A model generated the notes under the pieces. It had not been told where the DNA came from, did not search any database, and worked only from the letters and a program-made list of their open reading frames with translations. Below are positions 1 to 9,069 of a DNA stretch of 64,000 bases, piece by piece; the stretch's first letter is position 1; every line of letters begins with the position of its first letter. The stretch is from Rhizobium skierniewicense (GTDB taxonomy: Bacteria > Pseudomonadota > Alphaproteobacteria > Rhizobiales > Rhizobiaceae): positions 62,001 through 126,000 of the forward strand of contig NZ_JACIDV010000005.1 in NCBI RefSeq assembly GCF_014196515.1, in the 5' to 3' direction. A program made the position numbers and the translations under genes.

Positions 1-358
1 CGATGACAATCACAACGATACGATTGCCAAGCCCGTCGATATCCGCCGTCTCTGCGACAAGCTCGCGGTGCATCTGGGCCTTGCATGGGTCTATGAAGCC
101 GATACGCCCGCACCGGCCAAACCCGCCAAGGCCGAAATCAGCACGCCGGGGCCGTCGCACATCAAGGATTTGCAGCAACTGGGTGAAATTGGCTATATAC
201 GCGGTATCGAGGCAAAGCTTAAGGATCTCGCACGAACATCAGAAAACCTGCCTTTCACCGAAGAACTGGCAAGTTATGTGCACGCCTTCGATATGGCGGG
301 TTATGCCGCGTTTCTTAGCCGTTTCGAAAGTACCGGACACAAGGAGCGTCAACCATGA
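1..358 (+). CDS. C-terminal end of a hybrid sensor histidine kinase (partial)
   Basis: Only the last ~118 codons are inside the window; the frame begins at base 2. The first visible residues (AKPVDIRRLCDKLAVHL) fit the end of a receiver domain, with the conserved Lys-Pro and the last helix. A helical tail of about 60 residues follows the receiver, perhaps an extra signalling module such as Hpt. The stop overlaps the ATG of the next regulator (ATGA at 355-358), so the pair is probably co-translated and works as kinase and output. The sensor and kinase core lie outside the window, so the signal cannot be judged. Confidence 0.75.
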   Translation, partial: DDNHNDTIAKPVDIRRLCDKLAVHLGLAWVYEADTPAPAKPAKAEISTPGPSHIKDLQQLGEIGYIRGIEAKLKDLARTSENLPFTEELASYVHAFDMAGYAAFLSRFESTGHKERQP

Positions 359-1281
359 GCGTACCATCTGCCGCGATGGCGAAGGATATTGTTCTGTTGG
401 TGGATGACAGCCCTGACGCGCTGGGCTTTCTGACTGATGCGCTGGAGCAATCGGGCTTTTCCGTACTGATCGCCACCTCAGGACAATCTGCTCTCAACAT
501 CTCTGAGCGCATCACGCCCGATATCATCCTGCTCGATGCGGTCATGCCGTCGATGGATGGGTTCGAGACCTGCATGCGGCTGAAATCCAACGCGGCGGTG
601 ACGCAGGTTCCGGTCATATTCATGACCGGATTGACCGAAACGGAGCACGTCGTGCGGGCGCTCGAGGCCGGTGGCGTAGACTACTTGACCAAGCCGATCA
701 ACATTGACGAATTGCGTGCCCGGATTCGCGTCCATTTGTCTAACGCACGCTCTGCGCAAAGCGCGCGGGTCGCGCTGGATGCGGCAGGACGCCATCTCCT
801 GGCTGTGCGCAGCAACGGAGCGATCCACTGGTCAACCCCGCAGGCAACGCGGCTGGTCAACGCCGCAACAGGCCGGGATGACGGCCTTGAGATCGTCACC
901 CAGCACGTCGCAGAGTGGCTGGCCAACCGCAGAAACGATACGTCGAGAGATCTGCCGCTCACCATCCAGCAGGCGGACCGCGCCATGTTGCAATTGACAT
1001 TCCTTGGAGCGATGGGGCCGGATGAGCATCTGTTCCGGCTGATGGCAGCCAGCGACAAATCTGCGGATGTGATGTTGCGTCAGCATTTTTCACTGACCAC
1101 CCGAGAATCCGAGGTCCTGCTTTGGATCGCCAAAGGCAAATCCAACCGGGACATCGGAGACATTCTCGGGCTATCATCTCGCACTGTGAACAAGCACCTT
1201 GAACAGATCTACGTCAAACTTGGCGTTGAAAACCGTGCGTCCGCTGCCGTTAAGGCGGCCCATATCCTCCACGACACATAA
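355..1281 (+). CDS. Response regulator with receiver and LuxR-type DNA-binding domain
   Basis: 308 residues. An N-terminal receiver (about 11-125) has the acidic pair Asp17-Asp18, phospho-acceptor Asp61 (IILLDAVMP) and the TKP lysine near 112. A linker of about 110 residues without a recognised domain follows, then a C-terminal LuxR/GerE helix-turn-helix (about 243-300: LTTRESEVLLWIAKGKSNRD). It is a DNA-binding transcription factor, probably phosphorylated by the hybrid kinase whose stop codon it overlaps. A strong terminator follows the stop. Targets cannot be inferred. Domain assignment is firm; the middle linker is unexplained. Confidence 0.9.
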   Translation: MSVPSAAMAKDIVLLVDDSPDALGFLTDALEQSGFSVLIATSGQSALNISERITPDIILLDAVMPSMDGFETCMRLKSNAAVTQVPVIFMTGLTETEHVVRALEAGGVDYLTKPINIDELRARIRVHLSNARSAQSARVALDAAGRHLLAVRSNGAIHWSTPQATRLVNAATGRDDGLEIVTQHVAEWLANRRNDTSRDLPLTIQQADRAMLQLTFLGAMGPDEHLFRLMAASDKSADVMLRQHFSLTTRESEVLLWIAKGKSNRDIGDILGLSSRTVNKHLEQIYVKLGVENRASAAVKAAHILHDT

Positions 1282-1308
1282 AAACGGGCGCCTGCTGCGC
1301 CCGTTTTT
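1281..1308. terminator. Bidirectional Rho-independent terminator
   Basis: AAAACGGGCG (1281-1290) pairs with CGCCCGTTTT (1298-1307) around a short loop. A run of A on one side and T on the other suits termination of the convergent genes on both sides. Confidence 0.85.
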
Positions 1309-1332
1309 CAGATGTCAGATGCGACCGACCGA

Positions 1333-1566
1333 TCAGCGGCAAACGCGGGTTTTCTTCACAACAACCCGACCGTGATATTGGGTGCGGACCTTTTTGACGA
1401 AGCACTCGCGTGGAGCACGATGATGCCGCGGGCGGTATTCATCACGTACAGGCTGACGGACAACGCGTTCGGTTGTCGTAACCGTTACGCCCTGCGCAAA
1501 TGAAGGCGCCGCGAAGGTAATGACAGACGAGACAGCGATCAGGGACGAGATGAGAAGAGTTTTCAT
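1333..1566 (-). CDS. Small basic secreted protein, hypothetical
   Basis: 77 residues: a typical signal peptide (MKTLLISSLIAVSSVITFAA, cleavage near SFA-QG) and a mature part of about 52 residues that is very basic and holds two cysteines (CF and the C near the end), possibly one disulphide. No known domain recognised. Its upstream region carries a consensus EcfG promoter (GGAAC-N16-CGTT, 1594-1618), so it is probably a general-stress periplasmic protein. Function unknown. The signal peptide and the promoter make the gene credible despite its size. Confidence 0.7.
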   Translation of the reverse strand: MKTLLISSLIAVSSVITFAAPSFAQGVTVTTTERVVRQPVRDEYRPRHHRAPRECFVKKVRTQYHGRVVVKKTRVCR

Positions 1567-1593
1567 TTTGAGACCTCATTGATTGTCAAGCAG

Positions 1594-1618
1594 AACGTAA
1601 CATCTGGCTTTCGGTTCC
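1594..1618 (-). promoter_or_regulatory. Predicted EcfG (general stress sigma factor) promoter
   Basis: Read on the minus strand, GGAAC (1618-1614), 16 bases, then CGTT (1597-1594). This is the consensus for the alphaproteobacterial EcfG/RpoE2 sigma factor. It ends 28 bases before the start of the small secreted protein at 1566. Confidence 0.6.
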
Positions 1619-1694
1619 CATCTCCAAGATTAATACGCGGTAATGTTCCGAAACCCGAAAGCTGAAGAATTTCAAAAGTTAAAGGCACCCGAAC

Positions 1695-2240
1695 ATGAAA
1701 GAAACATCCAATAACCTGGTGGTCATTTCCGGCTGTTCAGGCGGCGGCAAATCCACCCTGCTGGCGGAGTTGGCAAAACGCGGTTACACCACCATTGAAG
1801 AACCCGGCCGACGGATCGTTTCGGCTGAACTGAGCTCAGGCGGCACCGCCCTTCCATGGATCAATATGGAAGCCTTTGCTCACCTTGCCGTCGCGATGGC
1901 ATTGGCGGATCGCACGCAAGCGCCCGGTAACGGCTGGGTATTCTTCGACAGGGGCTTGATCGATGCCGCCTCTGCCCTCCACCATGTGTCCGGAGATGGT
2001 TTGCTTCACACACTGAAGCTGCAGCACCGATATAACCCCGTCGTGTTTATGACCCCTCCCTGGGTCGAAATCTATGTGACGGACGGCGAGCGTAAACATG
2101 ATTTCGGTACGGCCGAAGCGGAATATAAGCGCCTGCTGTCCGACTATCGCGCACTGGGCTACGAAACCATTATCCTTGAGAAGACAACCACAAGCGAACG
2201 TGCCGACAGGGTTCTAAGCGTGCTGGAAGACAGACACTAA
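1695..2240 (+). CDS. AAA family ATPase (AAA_28/NadR-like P-loop protein)
   Basis: 181 residues. A P-loop GCSGGGKST at 13-21 near the N terminus and a compact kinase-like fold (FFDRGLIDAAS as a probable Walker-B/lid segment) match the small AAA_28 group, related to NadR-type nucleotide kinases. The substrate is unknown. The start is supported by AAAGG upstream (1680-1684). It converges with the deacetylase gene 10 bases away and does not form an operon with its neighbours. Family placement is fairly secure; physiological role is not. Confidence 0.8.
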   Translation: MKETSNNLVVISGCSGGGKSTLLAELAKRGYTTIEEPGRRIVSAELSSGGTALPWINMEAFAHLAVAMALADRTQAPGNGWVFFDRGLIDAASALHHVSGDGLLHTLKLQHRYNPVVFMTPPWVEIYVTDGERKHDFGTAEAEYKRLLSDYRALGYETIILEKTTTSERADRVLSVLEDRH

Positions 2241-2250
2241 AGTCCCAGCG

Positions 2251-2970
2251 TTATGTCCGGTTTTTGAGCAGCTCCGACACTGTCACGAACCCAAAGCCAC
2301 GCTGGCGTAGCCCGTCGATGATCTGAGGCAAGGCCTGACGGGAGACATCCCTTCCCCGATACATCACATGCAAGATGATGATCGAGCCGTTTCTGGCATT
2401 GTCGATGACATAGCGCGTCATGGCATCCGCATTTCCTGCAATGTCCTCGAAGGATTCCGGCTCGACATCCCACATGATCGTCTTGCGATCGTGCTGCCAA
2501 AGATACCAAGGCAGCGTCAGCAGTTTTTTGCCATAGGGCGGGCGAAAGAGAATTTCTCCCTGATATCCAGCCGTGCGGATGGCCGCATCCGTTCGCTCTA
2601 TCTCATCTTTTACCGTGCCCGCCCCCATCCACGCCATGTTGGAATGGGTGTAGGAGTGATTGCCGATCTCATGTCCGGCATCAACGATGAGCCGTGCTTG
2701 CGGCAGATTTTCAGCGGTCTCCTTGCCGATCAGGAAAAATGTCGCCGTCACGTTCCTGTCTTTCAGGATCGTCAATACCTCTTTCGTGAAGCGCGCAGAC
2801 GGGCCATCATCAAATGTGAGCGCCACGACGGGCCTGTCCGTTTCAACCCGGGCGATGATATCGCCGAACAGTTGCGTCGTTCGGGCATTGCTGAACATAT
2901 GGAGCGAGGCGATCACGACCAGCAAGATGGCAAGAATGCCGGAGCCCTTCAGAATGCGCCGCGTCGTCAT
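2251..2970 (-). CDS. Polysaccharide deacetylase (NodB-type carbohydrate esterase 4)
   Basis: 239 residues from the ATG at 2970, which has AGGGA five bases ahead; an earlier TTG at 2988 would add six residues. One N-terminal membrane anchor (about 11-27) puts the domain in the periplasm. CE4 motifs are present: TFDDG (52-56), the metal histidines in HSYTH (about 112-116), RPPYG, and a late ILH. It probably removes acetyl groups from a cell-envelope or secreted polysaccharide. There is no adjacent polysaccharide cluster, so the substrate is open. Confidence 0.88.
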   Translation of the reverse strand: MTTRRILKGSGILAILLVVIASLHMFSNARTTQLFGDIIARVETDRPVVALTFDDGPSARFTKEVLTILKDRNVTATFFLIGKETAENLPQARLIVDAGHEIGNHSYTHSNMAWMGAGTVKDEIERTDAAIRTAGYQGEILFRPPYGKKLLTLPWYLWQHDRKTIMWDVEPESFEDIAGNADAMTRYVIDNARNGSIIILHVMYRGRDVSRQALPQIIDGLRQRGFGFVTVSELLKNRT

Positions 2971-3061
2971 CGCTATCCCTAATTGCAATCCTTACACGCT
3001 GATGTTCTGATCCGCCTTGATGTCTCCATTGTGGCAACGGACATGATGCAGGCCCTTCAAC

Positions 3062-3090
3062 GAAAAAAGCCCGGCATCGCTGCCGGGCTT
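3062..3090 (-). terminator. Rho-independent terminator of the liv operon
   Basis: AAGCCCGGCA (3067-3076) and TGCCGGGCTT (3081-3090) form a perfect 10-bp stem with a four-base loop. On the minus strand it is followed by a T run (3062-3067), just beyond the livJ stop. Confidence 0.85.
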
Positions 3091-3111
3091 CTGTCGGAAT
3101 GTCGGTAGGAC

Positions 3112-4230
3112 TTAGCTGCCCTGCTGGAAGTAGCTGTACTTGCCGTCCGGGCCCTTCTTCCACTCGTACATGACGTAGCCAGGAGCCTTTGGATCGCCCT
3201 TTTCATCGAAGGAAAGTTCGCCGAGAACGGTCATGAACTTGCCTTTCTTCATGGCGGCAGCAACGGCTTCTGCGTCAACCGAGCCTGCATCCTTGGCAGC
3301 AGCAGCAATCGTCTGCACGGCAGCGTAGGAATAGAGCGTGTAGGCTTCAGGGTTGAAGCCTGCCGCCTTGAACTTGGCAACCAGATCCTTGTTGGCAGGG
3401 TTGATGGTTGGATCAGGGCCGAATGTGTTCAGCGTGCCTTCGACGGCGTCGCCTGCGATGGAAGCCAGTTCGTTGGAGACGATGCCGTCACCGGAAACGA
3501 GCTTGGCCTTCAGACCCTGGTCTGCGGCCTGGCGGATGATCAAACCGGCTTCTGTATGGAGACCACCCCAATAGATGACCGATACGCCCGATTCCTTCAT
3601 CTTCGCGATCAGAGCAGAGAAGTCCTTGTCGCCGACGTTGATGCCTTCGTAGATGACTTCTTTCGCGCCAGCTGCATTCAGGGCCTTCTTGGTTTCGTCT
3701 GCAAGACCCTGACCGTATGGGGTCTTGTCATGAACGATGGCAATCTTGGCATCTTTGAAATTTTCGGCGAGATATTTGCCGGCTACGCCGCCCTGCTGGT
3801 CGTCACGTCCGCAGGTACGGAATGTGTTCCACAGGCCGCGTTCGGTGAAAACAGGGTTGGTGGCGGCAGGCGTGATTTCGAGGATGCCGTTTTCCGCATA
3901 GACTTCGGACGCCGGAATGGAAACGCCGGAGTTGAAGTGACCGACAACGAACTTGACGCCGTCAGCAACAAACTTGTTGGCAACCGAGATACCCTGCTTC
4001 GGGTCGGACACGTCGTCGCCCAGCACAATTTTGATCTGTTCGCCGTTGATACCACCAGCAGCGTTGATGTCCGCCGCAGCCTGCTCAGCACCCTTCTGGA
4101 GCTGTGCGCCGAAAGCCGCATTCGGGCCTGTCAGCGGGCCGCCGACGCCGACGAGAATGTCAGCCCAGGCAGAACCACTGAAGGCGACCATTGCGGTCAG
4201 CGCAACTGCGGAAAGAAGAGACTTCTTCAT
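3112..4230 (-). CDS. livJ: Branched-chain amino-acid ABC transporter, periplasmic binding protein (LivJ type)
   Basis: 372 residues with a signal peptide (cleavage about SAWA-DILV) and a type I periplasmic-binding fold: [11 protein letters not shown] near the N terminus, then DDVSDPKQG and VGHFNSGVS, as in Leu/Ile/Val-binding proteins. It captures branched-chain amino acids or related compounds for the LivHMGF permease encoded upstream on the same strand. A GGGAG ribosome site sits seven bases before the ATG. The 115-base gap from the preceding small gene could hold an extra promoter, as expected for a binding protein needed in excess. Exact ligand unknown. Confidence 0.93.
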   Translation of the reverse strand: MKKSLLSAVALTAMVAFSGSAWADILVGVGGPLTGPNAAFGAQLQKGAEQAAADINAAGGINGEQIKIVLGDDVSDPKQGISVANKFVADGVKFVVGHFNSGVSIPASEVYAENGILEITPAATNPVFTERGLWNTFRTCGRDDQQGGVAGKYLAENFKDAKIAIVHDKTPYGQGLADETKKALNAAGAKEVIYEGINVGDKDFSALIAKMKESGVSVIYWGGLHTEAGLIIRQAADQGLKAKLVSGDGIVSNELASIAGDAVEGTLNTFGPDPTINPANKDLVAKFKAAGFNPEAYTLYSYAAVQTIAAAAKDAGSVDAEAVAAAMKKGKFMTVLGELSFDEKGDPKAPGYVMYEWKKGPDGKYSYFQQGS

Positions 4231-4345
4231 TATATTACTCCCAGTTCCATGGTTGGGTTGTTTATCCCCGCCTGCTCAGTACCCACCTTAACTGATCAGG
4301 CTGTTCCACTCTTGCGGGCATTCTGAATTCAGAAGAACGCCGCTG

Positions 4346-4711
4346 TCAATCTTTCTTCTTATAAGAAAATGATGAAGTTCGATCATAAAGCCAATAGTAG
4401 TTATTGACCATCTGATCGGTCCGGCGCATGCGAAAGCCGACAGTTGCAAAAGCCAGCAGAACGACCACATCCATCAGGTAATAGAAGCCGCTCAGCATGG
4501 GTCCGGCGAACAACGCATAATGCATGAACCGCATCACCACACCGAGAAGCAGGGTGTAGACCACCACGCGCGGATAATTTTCCCAGCTATCGGCTACAGA
4601 CCTGCCGGTCCGCCAAGCCGTCCAAAATCCCAGGAGAACAACCAGCCCCCGCAAGATGTAGCGAACGCCGCTATCGCTTTCGAAAAAAAGTCCCTGCATC
4701 TTTTTCCCCAT
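4346..4711 (-). CDS. Small membrane protein between livF and livJ (DUF6867-like)
   Basis: 121 residues with three to four predicted membrane helices (for example GLVVLLGFWTAW and VVVYTLLLGVVMRF) and a charged C-terminal tail. It resembles the uncharacterised DUF6867 family as I know it, which is seen beside branched-chain amino-acid transport genes in Rhizobiales. Its place inside the liv operon suggests an accessory role in assembly or regulation of that transporter; that is inference. An internal ATG four codons later also has a good GGGG site. Confidence 0.7.
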   Translation of the reverse strand: MGKKMQGLFFESDSGVRYILRGLVVLLGFWTAWRTGRSVADSWENYPRVVVYTLLLGVVMRFMHYALFAGPMLSGFYYLMDVVVLLAFATVGFRMRRTDQMVNNYYWLYDRTSSFSYKKKD

Positions 4712-4818
4712 CAGTGCCCTGCATCGTTGTGGCAGGGCCTGTCTTCGCCAGGCGCCTGCCGTTTACCCGCAGGCTTTATTGTTATCCAACGTCTACGCCA
4801 CCTGAGTGAGCGCAGAAA

Positions 4819-5547
4819 TCAGTGGCGACCACCCTCTAGATAGGCCGCACGCACTTCCGGATTGGCCAGAAGCTCTTTACCAGACCCGCTCATCGTGACC
4901 TTGCCGTTGACCATGACATAGGCCCGGTCAGACAGCTTCAAGGCGGCGAACGCATTCTGCTCGACGAGAAAGACGGTCAGCCCCTCTTCCTTGTTCAGCG
5001 TCTTGATCGCCTCGAAAATACCTTTGACGATCAGGGGCGCCAAGCCGAGCGATGGCTCGTCCAGCAAAAGCAGCTTGGGGCGCGACATGAGCGCGCGACC
5101 GATAGACAGCATCTGCTGCTCGCCACCCGACAATGTGCCGCCACGCTGGCTCTGACGTTCCTTGAGGCGCGGGAACATCGTAAAGATCTTTTCGACGTCC
5201 TCCTTGAAGTATTTCAGATTATCAAGATTGGCGCCCATCTGAAGATTTTCCAGAACGGTCATGCGCGGGAAGATGCGACGCCCCTCCGGCGACTGCGCGA
5301 TGCGCCGACGAGCAATAAGGTGTGTCGGAATTTTCGTGATGTCTTCGCCATCGAAAATCACCGACCCGGTGCGCGCCTGCGGGCTTCCGCAGATCGTCAT
5401 CATCAGCGTCGATTTGCCTGCACCATTGGCGCCGATGAGGCTAACGATTTCGCCTTTGTTCACTTCCACATCGACGCCCGCAAGCGCGCGAATGTTTCCA
5501 TAATAGGTTTCGACGTTCTGGACTTTGAGAAGGGGTTCACCGGACAT
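4819..5547 (-). CDS. livF: Branched-chain amino-acid ABC transporter, ATP-binding protein LivF
   Basis: About 242 residues. Walker A GANGAGKST, Q-loop region, signature LSGGEQQML and Walker B LLLLDEPSLGLAP are all intact, with the His-switch region following. It is one of the two cytoplasmic ATPases that power the LivHM channel. The ATG at 5547 overlaps the livG stop (TGATG); a GTG three bases earlier is also possible. Order and overlap show a single transcript with livG. Family assignment is secure. Confidence 0.93.
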   Translation of the reverse strand: MSGEPLLKVQNVETYYGNIRALAGVDVEVNKGEIVSLIGANGAGKSTLMMTICGSPQARTGSVIFDGEDITKIPTHLIARRRIAQSPEGRRIFPRMTVLENLQMGANLDNLKYFKEDVEKIFTMFPRLKERQSQRGGTLSGGEQQMLSIGRALMSRPKLLLLDEPSLGLAPLIVKGIFEAIKTLNKEEGLTVFLVEQNAFAALKLSDRAYVMVNGKVTMSGSGKELLANPEVRAAYLEGGRH

Positions 5548-6410
5548 CACACCGTTCCCCCAAGTTCTTCTGCAATCACTTCTTCCACTTCATCATCCTC
5601 GACACCCAGATAGGCGGCGATGACCTTCGGGTCATTTTTCACATGGTCCGGGGTACCATCGGAAATCTTCTGGCCGTATTCGAGAACCACGACGTGATCG
5701 GAAATCTCCATGACAACGGACATATCATGCTCGATAAGGAGCAGAGACGTGCCCTCAGCGCGAATGCCGCGCAACAGATTGTTGAGCGCCAGCGATTCTT
5801 TCGGGTTGAGACCCGCGGCCGGTTCGTCGAGGCAAAGAAGTTCTGGTTCCGTGCACATGGCCCGTGCAATTTCCAGGCGACGCTGCGCCCCATAGGGAAG
5901 ATCGCCGGCCGGATCGTCGGCACGATCCGTCAGATCGGCCTTATCGAGCCAGTATTTCGCCTTGTCGATGGCGCCGGCAGCAGCCTTTTTATAGGCTGGC
6001 ATGCCAAGCAAACCCAGGAACGTGTAGCCGGACGCCTTCATCAGCGCGTTGTGTTGGGCCACCAGCAGATTTTCCAAAACAGTCAGGCCAGAGAACAAAC
6101 GGATATTCTGGAAGGTCCGCGCGACCTTGGCCCTCTTGGTGATTTCAAAATCCGGCAGGCGTTCGAGAAGATGCTCCTCGCCCGTGGTCCGCCGCATCGT
6201 GATCATGCCCATCGTCGGCTTGTAAAAGCCGGTGATGCAGTTGAAGACGGTCGTTTTGCCTGCACCGTTCGGCCCGATCAACGCAGTGATTTCGCCGCGC
6301 TTGGCTTCAAAGGAGAAGTCGTTGATGGCCATCAGTCCACCGAACCGCATGGAGAGGTGTTCGACCTTAAGGATTGTGTCTTTTGTCATTTCAATGTTTC
6401 CGGAAGCCAT
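5547..6410 (-). CDS. livG: Branched-chain amino-acid ABC transporter, ATP-binding protein LivG
   Basis: 287 residues. Walker A GPNGAGKTT, signature-like LPYGAQRRLEIAR (Tyr-Gly instead of the usual Ser-Gly, common in LivG) and Walker B LLCLDEPAAGLNP. LivG-type insertions relative to LivF are present. An acidic C-terminal tail (EDDEVEEVIAEEL) extends beyond the usual end. The start overlaps the livM stop as TGATG; a second ATG lies seven codons in. It works with LivF on the LivHM channel. Confidence 0.93.
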   Translation of the reverse strand: MASGNIEMTKDTILKVEHLSMRFGGLMAINDFSFEAKRGEITALIGPNGAGKTTVFNCITGFYKPTMGMITMRRTTGEEHLLERLPDFEITKRAKVARTFQNIRLFSGLTVLENLLVAQHNALMKASGYTFLGLLGMPAYKKAAAGAIDKAKYWLDKADLTDRADDPAGDLPYGAQRRLEIARAMCTEPELLCLDEPAAGLNPKESLALNNLLRGIRAEGTSLLLIEHDMSVVMEISDHVVVLEYGQKISDGTPDHVKNDPKVIAAYLGVEDDEVEEVIAEELGGTV

Positions 6411-7807
6411 CAGCCGTGACCTTCCTTGGTGAAGTCGCCGGAAATGGACTTGCGCTCTTTCAGGAAGGCCGTGGGTTCACGAGAGCCGACAAAGCCGCGT
6501 GGCTTGAACAGCATCACGATGACCATCGCCAGACCGAACAACAGCATACGGTAGAGTTCAGGTGTAAAATCAGGACCGAAGATGTGCTTGAGGAATTCCA
6601 TTTCGCGCAGCAACTCCGTGCCGCCGACCATGACGACGGCAGCAATGGCGATGCCCGTCAGCGAGCCCATTCCGCCGAGAACGACGATGGCAAGGATGAC
6701 GGCCGATTCGAGGAATACAAAGCTTTCCGGTGACACGAAACCTTGACGCGCCGCAAAGAACGATCCGGCAAAACCACCGAACATCGCACCGGTTGCAAAA
6801 GCTGTCAGCTTGGTCTTGACCGTATCGATACCGAGCGAGCGGCAGGCGATTTCGTCTTCACGCAGTGCTTCCCAAGCACGACCGATCGGCATGCGACGAA
6901 GCTTGATGGTGACATAGGCCGTCAGCATGCACAGCAGCAGAATGACGTAGAACAGGAAGATTTTGTAATAGGACGAGGACATCGGCAGCCCGAAGACCTT
7001 GGCGAAGTTGTTGGGGGCACCGACATCAAAGGACCAGATGCCGAAGACGGACGCCTTCGCGATGCCGGAAATACCGAATGTTCCCTTGGTGACCTCAGTC
7101 CAGTTCAACAGCACGAGTCGGATGATTTCACCGAAAGCCAGTGTCACGATCGCCAAATAGTCACCGCGCAAACGCAGAACCGGGAAGCCGAGGATGATGC
7201 CCCAGAACGCTGCCAGAATACCGGCCATGGGAAGCAGAACCCAGAACGACAGGCCGAAGTAGCTGGACAGCAATGCGTAGGAGTAGGCGCCAACGGCGTA
7301 AAAGGCCACATAACCCAGATCCAGCAGGCCCGCGAGACCGACGACGATGTTCAGGCCCCATGCCAGCATGACGTAGATGAGGATCTGGATGCCGAAGTTG
7401 TCGACCAGCTTCAAAGATCCCTGGAACCCGAAGAGACCAACTGCGATCGCTGGATAAATCAACAGGAAGACAAGGGCAATCTTGAGGAAGTGCTTGTGAA
7501 AGAAGCCTTTATCTTCGGCAATCTCCAAAATGCCGGTCTTTGCCTTGGAAATCTTGCGCTTGTCCAGATGCGGGCGCACGAAGCCGACGACGAGAAACCG
7601 GCCGATAGCGGCAACGCCAACGAAGATGGCCAGAAGCCCCCAGCGTGTGCCCCAGATTAGCTGGTTGTTGATATCCTGATAGGTGACGATACCGACATAG
7701 AGGATGAACATCCCAAGCGACACGAGGCCCGCGAAGATGCCTTCCTTGACGGCCTGAACCATCAGGCTCGAGCCGGGCGTATCCTTTTCGGAAGCGATAT
7801 TTGCCAT
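6410..7807 (-). CDS. livM: Branched-chain amino-acid ABC transporter, permease LivM
   Basis: 465 residues, multi-helix inner-membrane permease with the conserved LivM core (GLDLGYVAFYAVGAYSYALL; FPVLRLRGDYLAIVTLAFGE; FVSPESF motif). The N-terminal ~130 residues before the core carry two further predicted helices (about 18-38 and 46-66) and a basic loop, making it longer than the minimal LivM. It follows livH by four bases and overlaps livG, so translation is coupled. Confidence 0.92.
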   Translation of the reverse strand: MANIASEKDTPGSSLMVQAVKEGIFAGLVSLGMFILYVGIVTYQDINNQLIWGTRWGLLAIFVGVAAIGRFLVVGFVRPHLDKRKISKAKTGILEIAEDKGFFHKHFLKIALVFLLIYPAIAVGLFGFQGSLKLVDNFGIQILIYVMLAWGLNIVVGLAGLLDLGYVAFYAVGAYSYALLSSYFGLSFWVLLPMAGILAAFWGIILGFPVLRLRGDYLAIVTLAFGEIIRLVLLNWTEVTKGTFGISGIAKASVFGIWSFDVGAPNNFAKVFGLPMSSSYYKIFLFYVILLLCMLTAYVTIKLRRMPIGRAWEALREDEIACRSLGIDTVKTKLTAFATGAMFGGFAGSFFAARQGFVSPESFVFLESAVILAIVVLGGMGSLTGIAIAAVVMVGGTELLREMEFLKHIFGPDFTPELYRMLLFGLAMVIVMLFKPRGFVGSREPTAFLKERKSISGDFTKEGHG

Positions 7808-7811
7808 GATC

Positions 7812-8714
7812 TCAAACCTTCTCGACTTCTGGGCGACCCAGAATACCGGTCGGCTTGAAAATCAGCACGAATGCCAGGATACCGAAGGCCGCGACGTCTT
7901 TGTAGGCGATGGAGAAATAGGCAGACCACAGGCTTTCGATCAGACCGATAAGAAGCCCGCCGAGCACAGCACCGGGTAGAGATCCAATGCCGCCGAGAAC
8001 GGCTGCGGTAAACGCCTTCACGCCAGGAATAAAGCCGTCGTTGAACGACGCAACGCCATAATACATGAGATACATGGAGCCTGCGACGGCTGCGAGTGCA
8101 GCGCCCATGACGAAAGTGATGGAAATGGTGCGATCGACATCAACGCCCAGAAGCGCCGCCATCTTGCGGTCCTGCTCGGTTGCACGCTGCGCACGGCCAA
8201 GCGGCGTCTTGTTGACGATATACCAGAAGGCGAGCAGCAGAACCGAGGTAATCGCCACGATCAACAACTGCTTCAGCGAAATGGTGATGGCACCAAAGTG
8301 GTAAACATCCGTCACAAGTGCCGGGATCGGCTTGTTGCGCGGGCCCTGCGTGACTTGAATGAAGTTGGACAATGCAATCGACATGCCGATGGCGGTGATC
8401 AACGGCGCCAGGCGGAAGGAGCCGCGAAGAGGACGATACGCGACGCGCTCAATGGCCCAGTTCCATAGACCGGTCATCAGCATTGCAACGACCATCATCA
8501 CCAAAAGCAGAACGGCGACGGGGATACCGGCAAAAAAGGATGTGAGAATAAGGAAAACGATCAATGCAGCGAAACCGCCGAGCATGAATATATCGCCATG
8601 GGCGAAGTTGATCATTCCGATAATGCCGTAAACCATCGTATAGCCAATCGCGATGAGGCCATAGATCGATCCAAGAGTCAGCCCGTTTATGAGCTGCTGG
8701 ACAAAATACTCCAT
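7812..8714 (-). CDS. livH: Branched-chain amino-acid ABC transporter, permease LivH
   Basis: 300 residues, about eight membrane helices. LivH hallmarks: QQLINGLTLGSIYGLIAIGY at the N terminus, INFAHGDIFMLGGF, and a late AAVLGGIGSLPGAVLGG. First gene of the liv operon, reading H-M-G-F-(small membrane gene)-J. The operon promoter must lie in the AT-rich stretch above 8714, where I found no box I can name with confidence. Confidence 0.93.
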   Translation of the reverse strand: MEYFVQQLINGLTLGSIYGLIAIGYTMVYGIIGMINFAHGDIFMLGGFAALIVFLILTSFFAGIPVAVLLLVMMVVAMLMTGLWNWAIERVAYRPLRGSFRLAPLITAIGMSIALSNFIQVTQGPRNKPIPALVTDVYHFGAITISLKQLLIVAITSVLLLAFWYIVNKTPLGRAQRATEQDRKMAALLGVDVDRTISITFVMGAALAAVAGSMYLMYYGVASFNDGFIPGVKAFTAAVLGGIGSLPGAVLGGLLIGLIESLWSAYFSIAYKDVAAFGILAFVLIFKPTGILGRPEVEKV

Positions 8715-9069
8715 ATCTTTCCCCCGGACCTATTCTCGACAGAAGAGGTCTCGTTATGTTGCTTCCGGGGGCTGCATTTTCTGTCCCCCTTGGTTAAAAC
8801 CCATATCGCGTTCGGAAAAAATGTGAAGTCAAAAATCTGTAAAACAGCTTTTTATTTGGTGTTTCCACATTGAATGCCACCTGAGGGTTCACAAAGATCA
8901 TATTTTTGGCAGAGAATGCTGTAAAAAGCGGCTCATCGTCATAAAATCCTAACTTGTTACCACATATTTTCGTGCCTTGGCGGGAGACCGGTTGCGTTGT
9001 AAACGAGCCCCTGAAAGCTTATGTCGGGTGCCAAATGGAACGCGTCCGGCGATCGGCAGAAGGATCTCG
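8715..9069. other. Intergenic region between livH and cysQ
   Basis: 355 bases between divergent genes. It should hold the promoters of the liv operon (minus) and of cysQ (plus). The middle, about 8800-8960, is AT-rich. I see no tRNA, stable hairpin or repeat, and no recognisable regulator site. Confidence 0.5.

Noticed and set aside
6743..7660. A 305-codon open frame on the plus strand opposite livM
   Set aside because: Antisense shadow of livM with Gln/Asp/His-rich low-complexity composition and no ribosome site.
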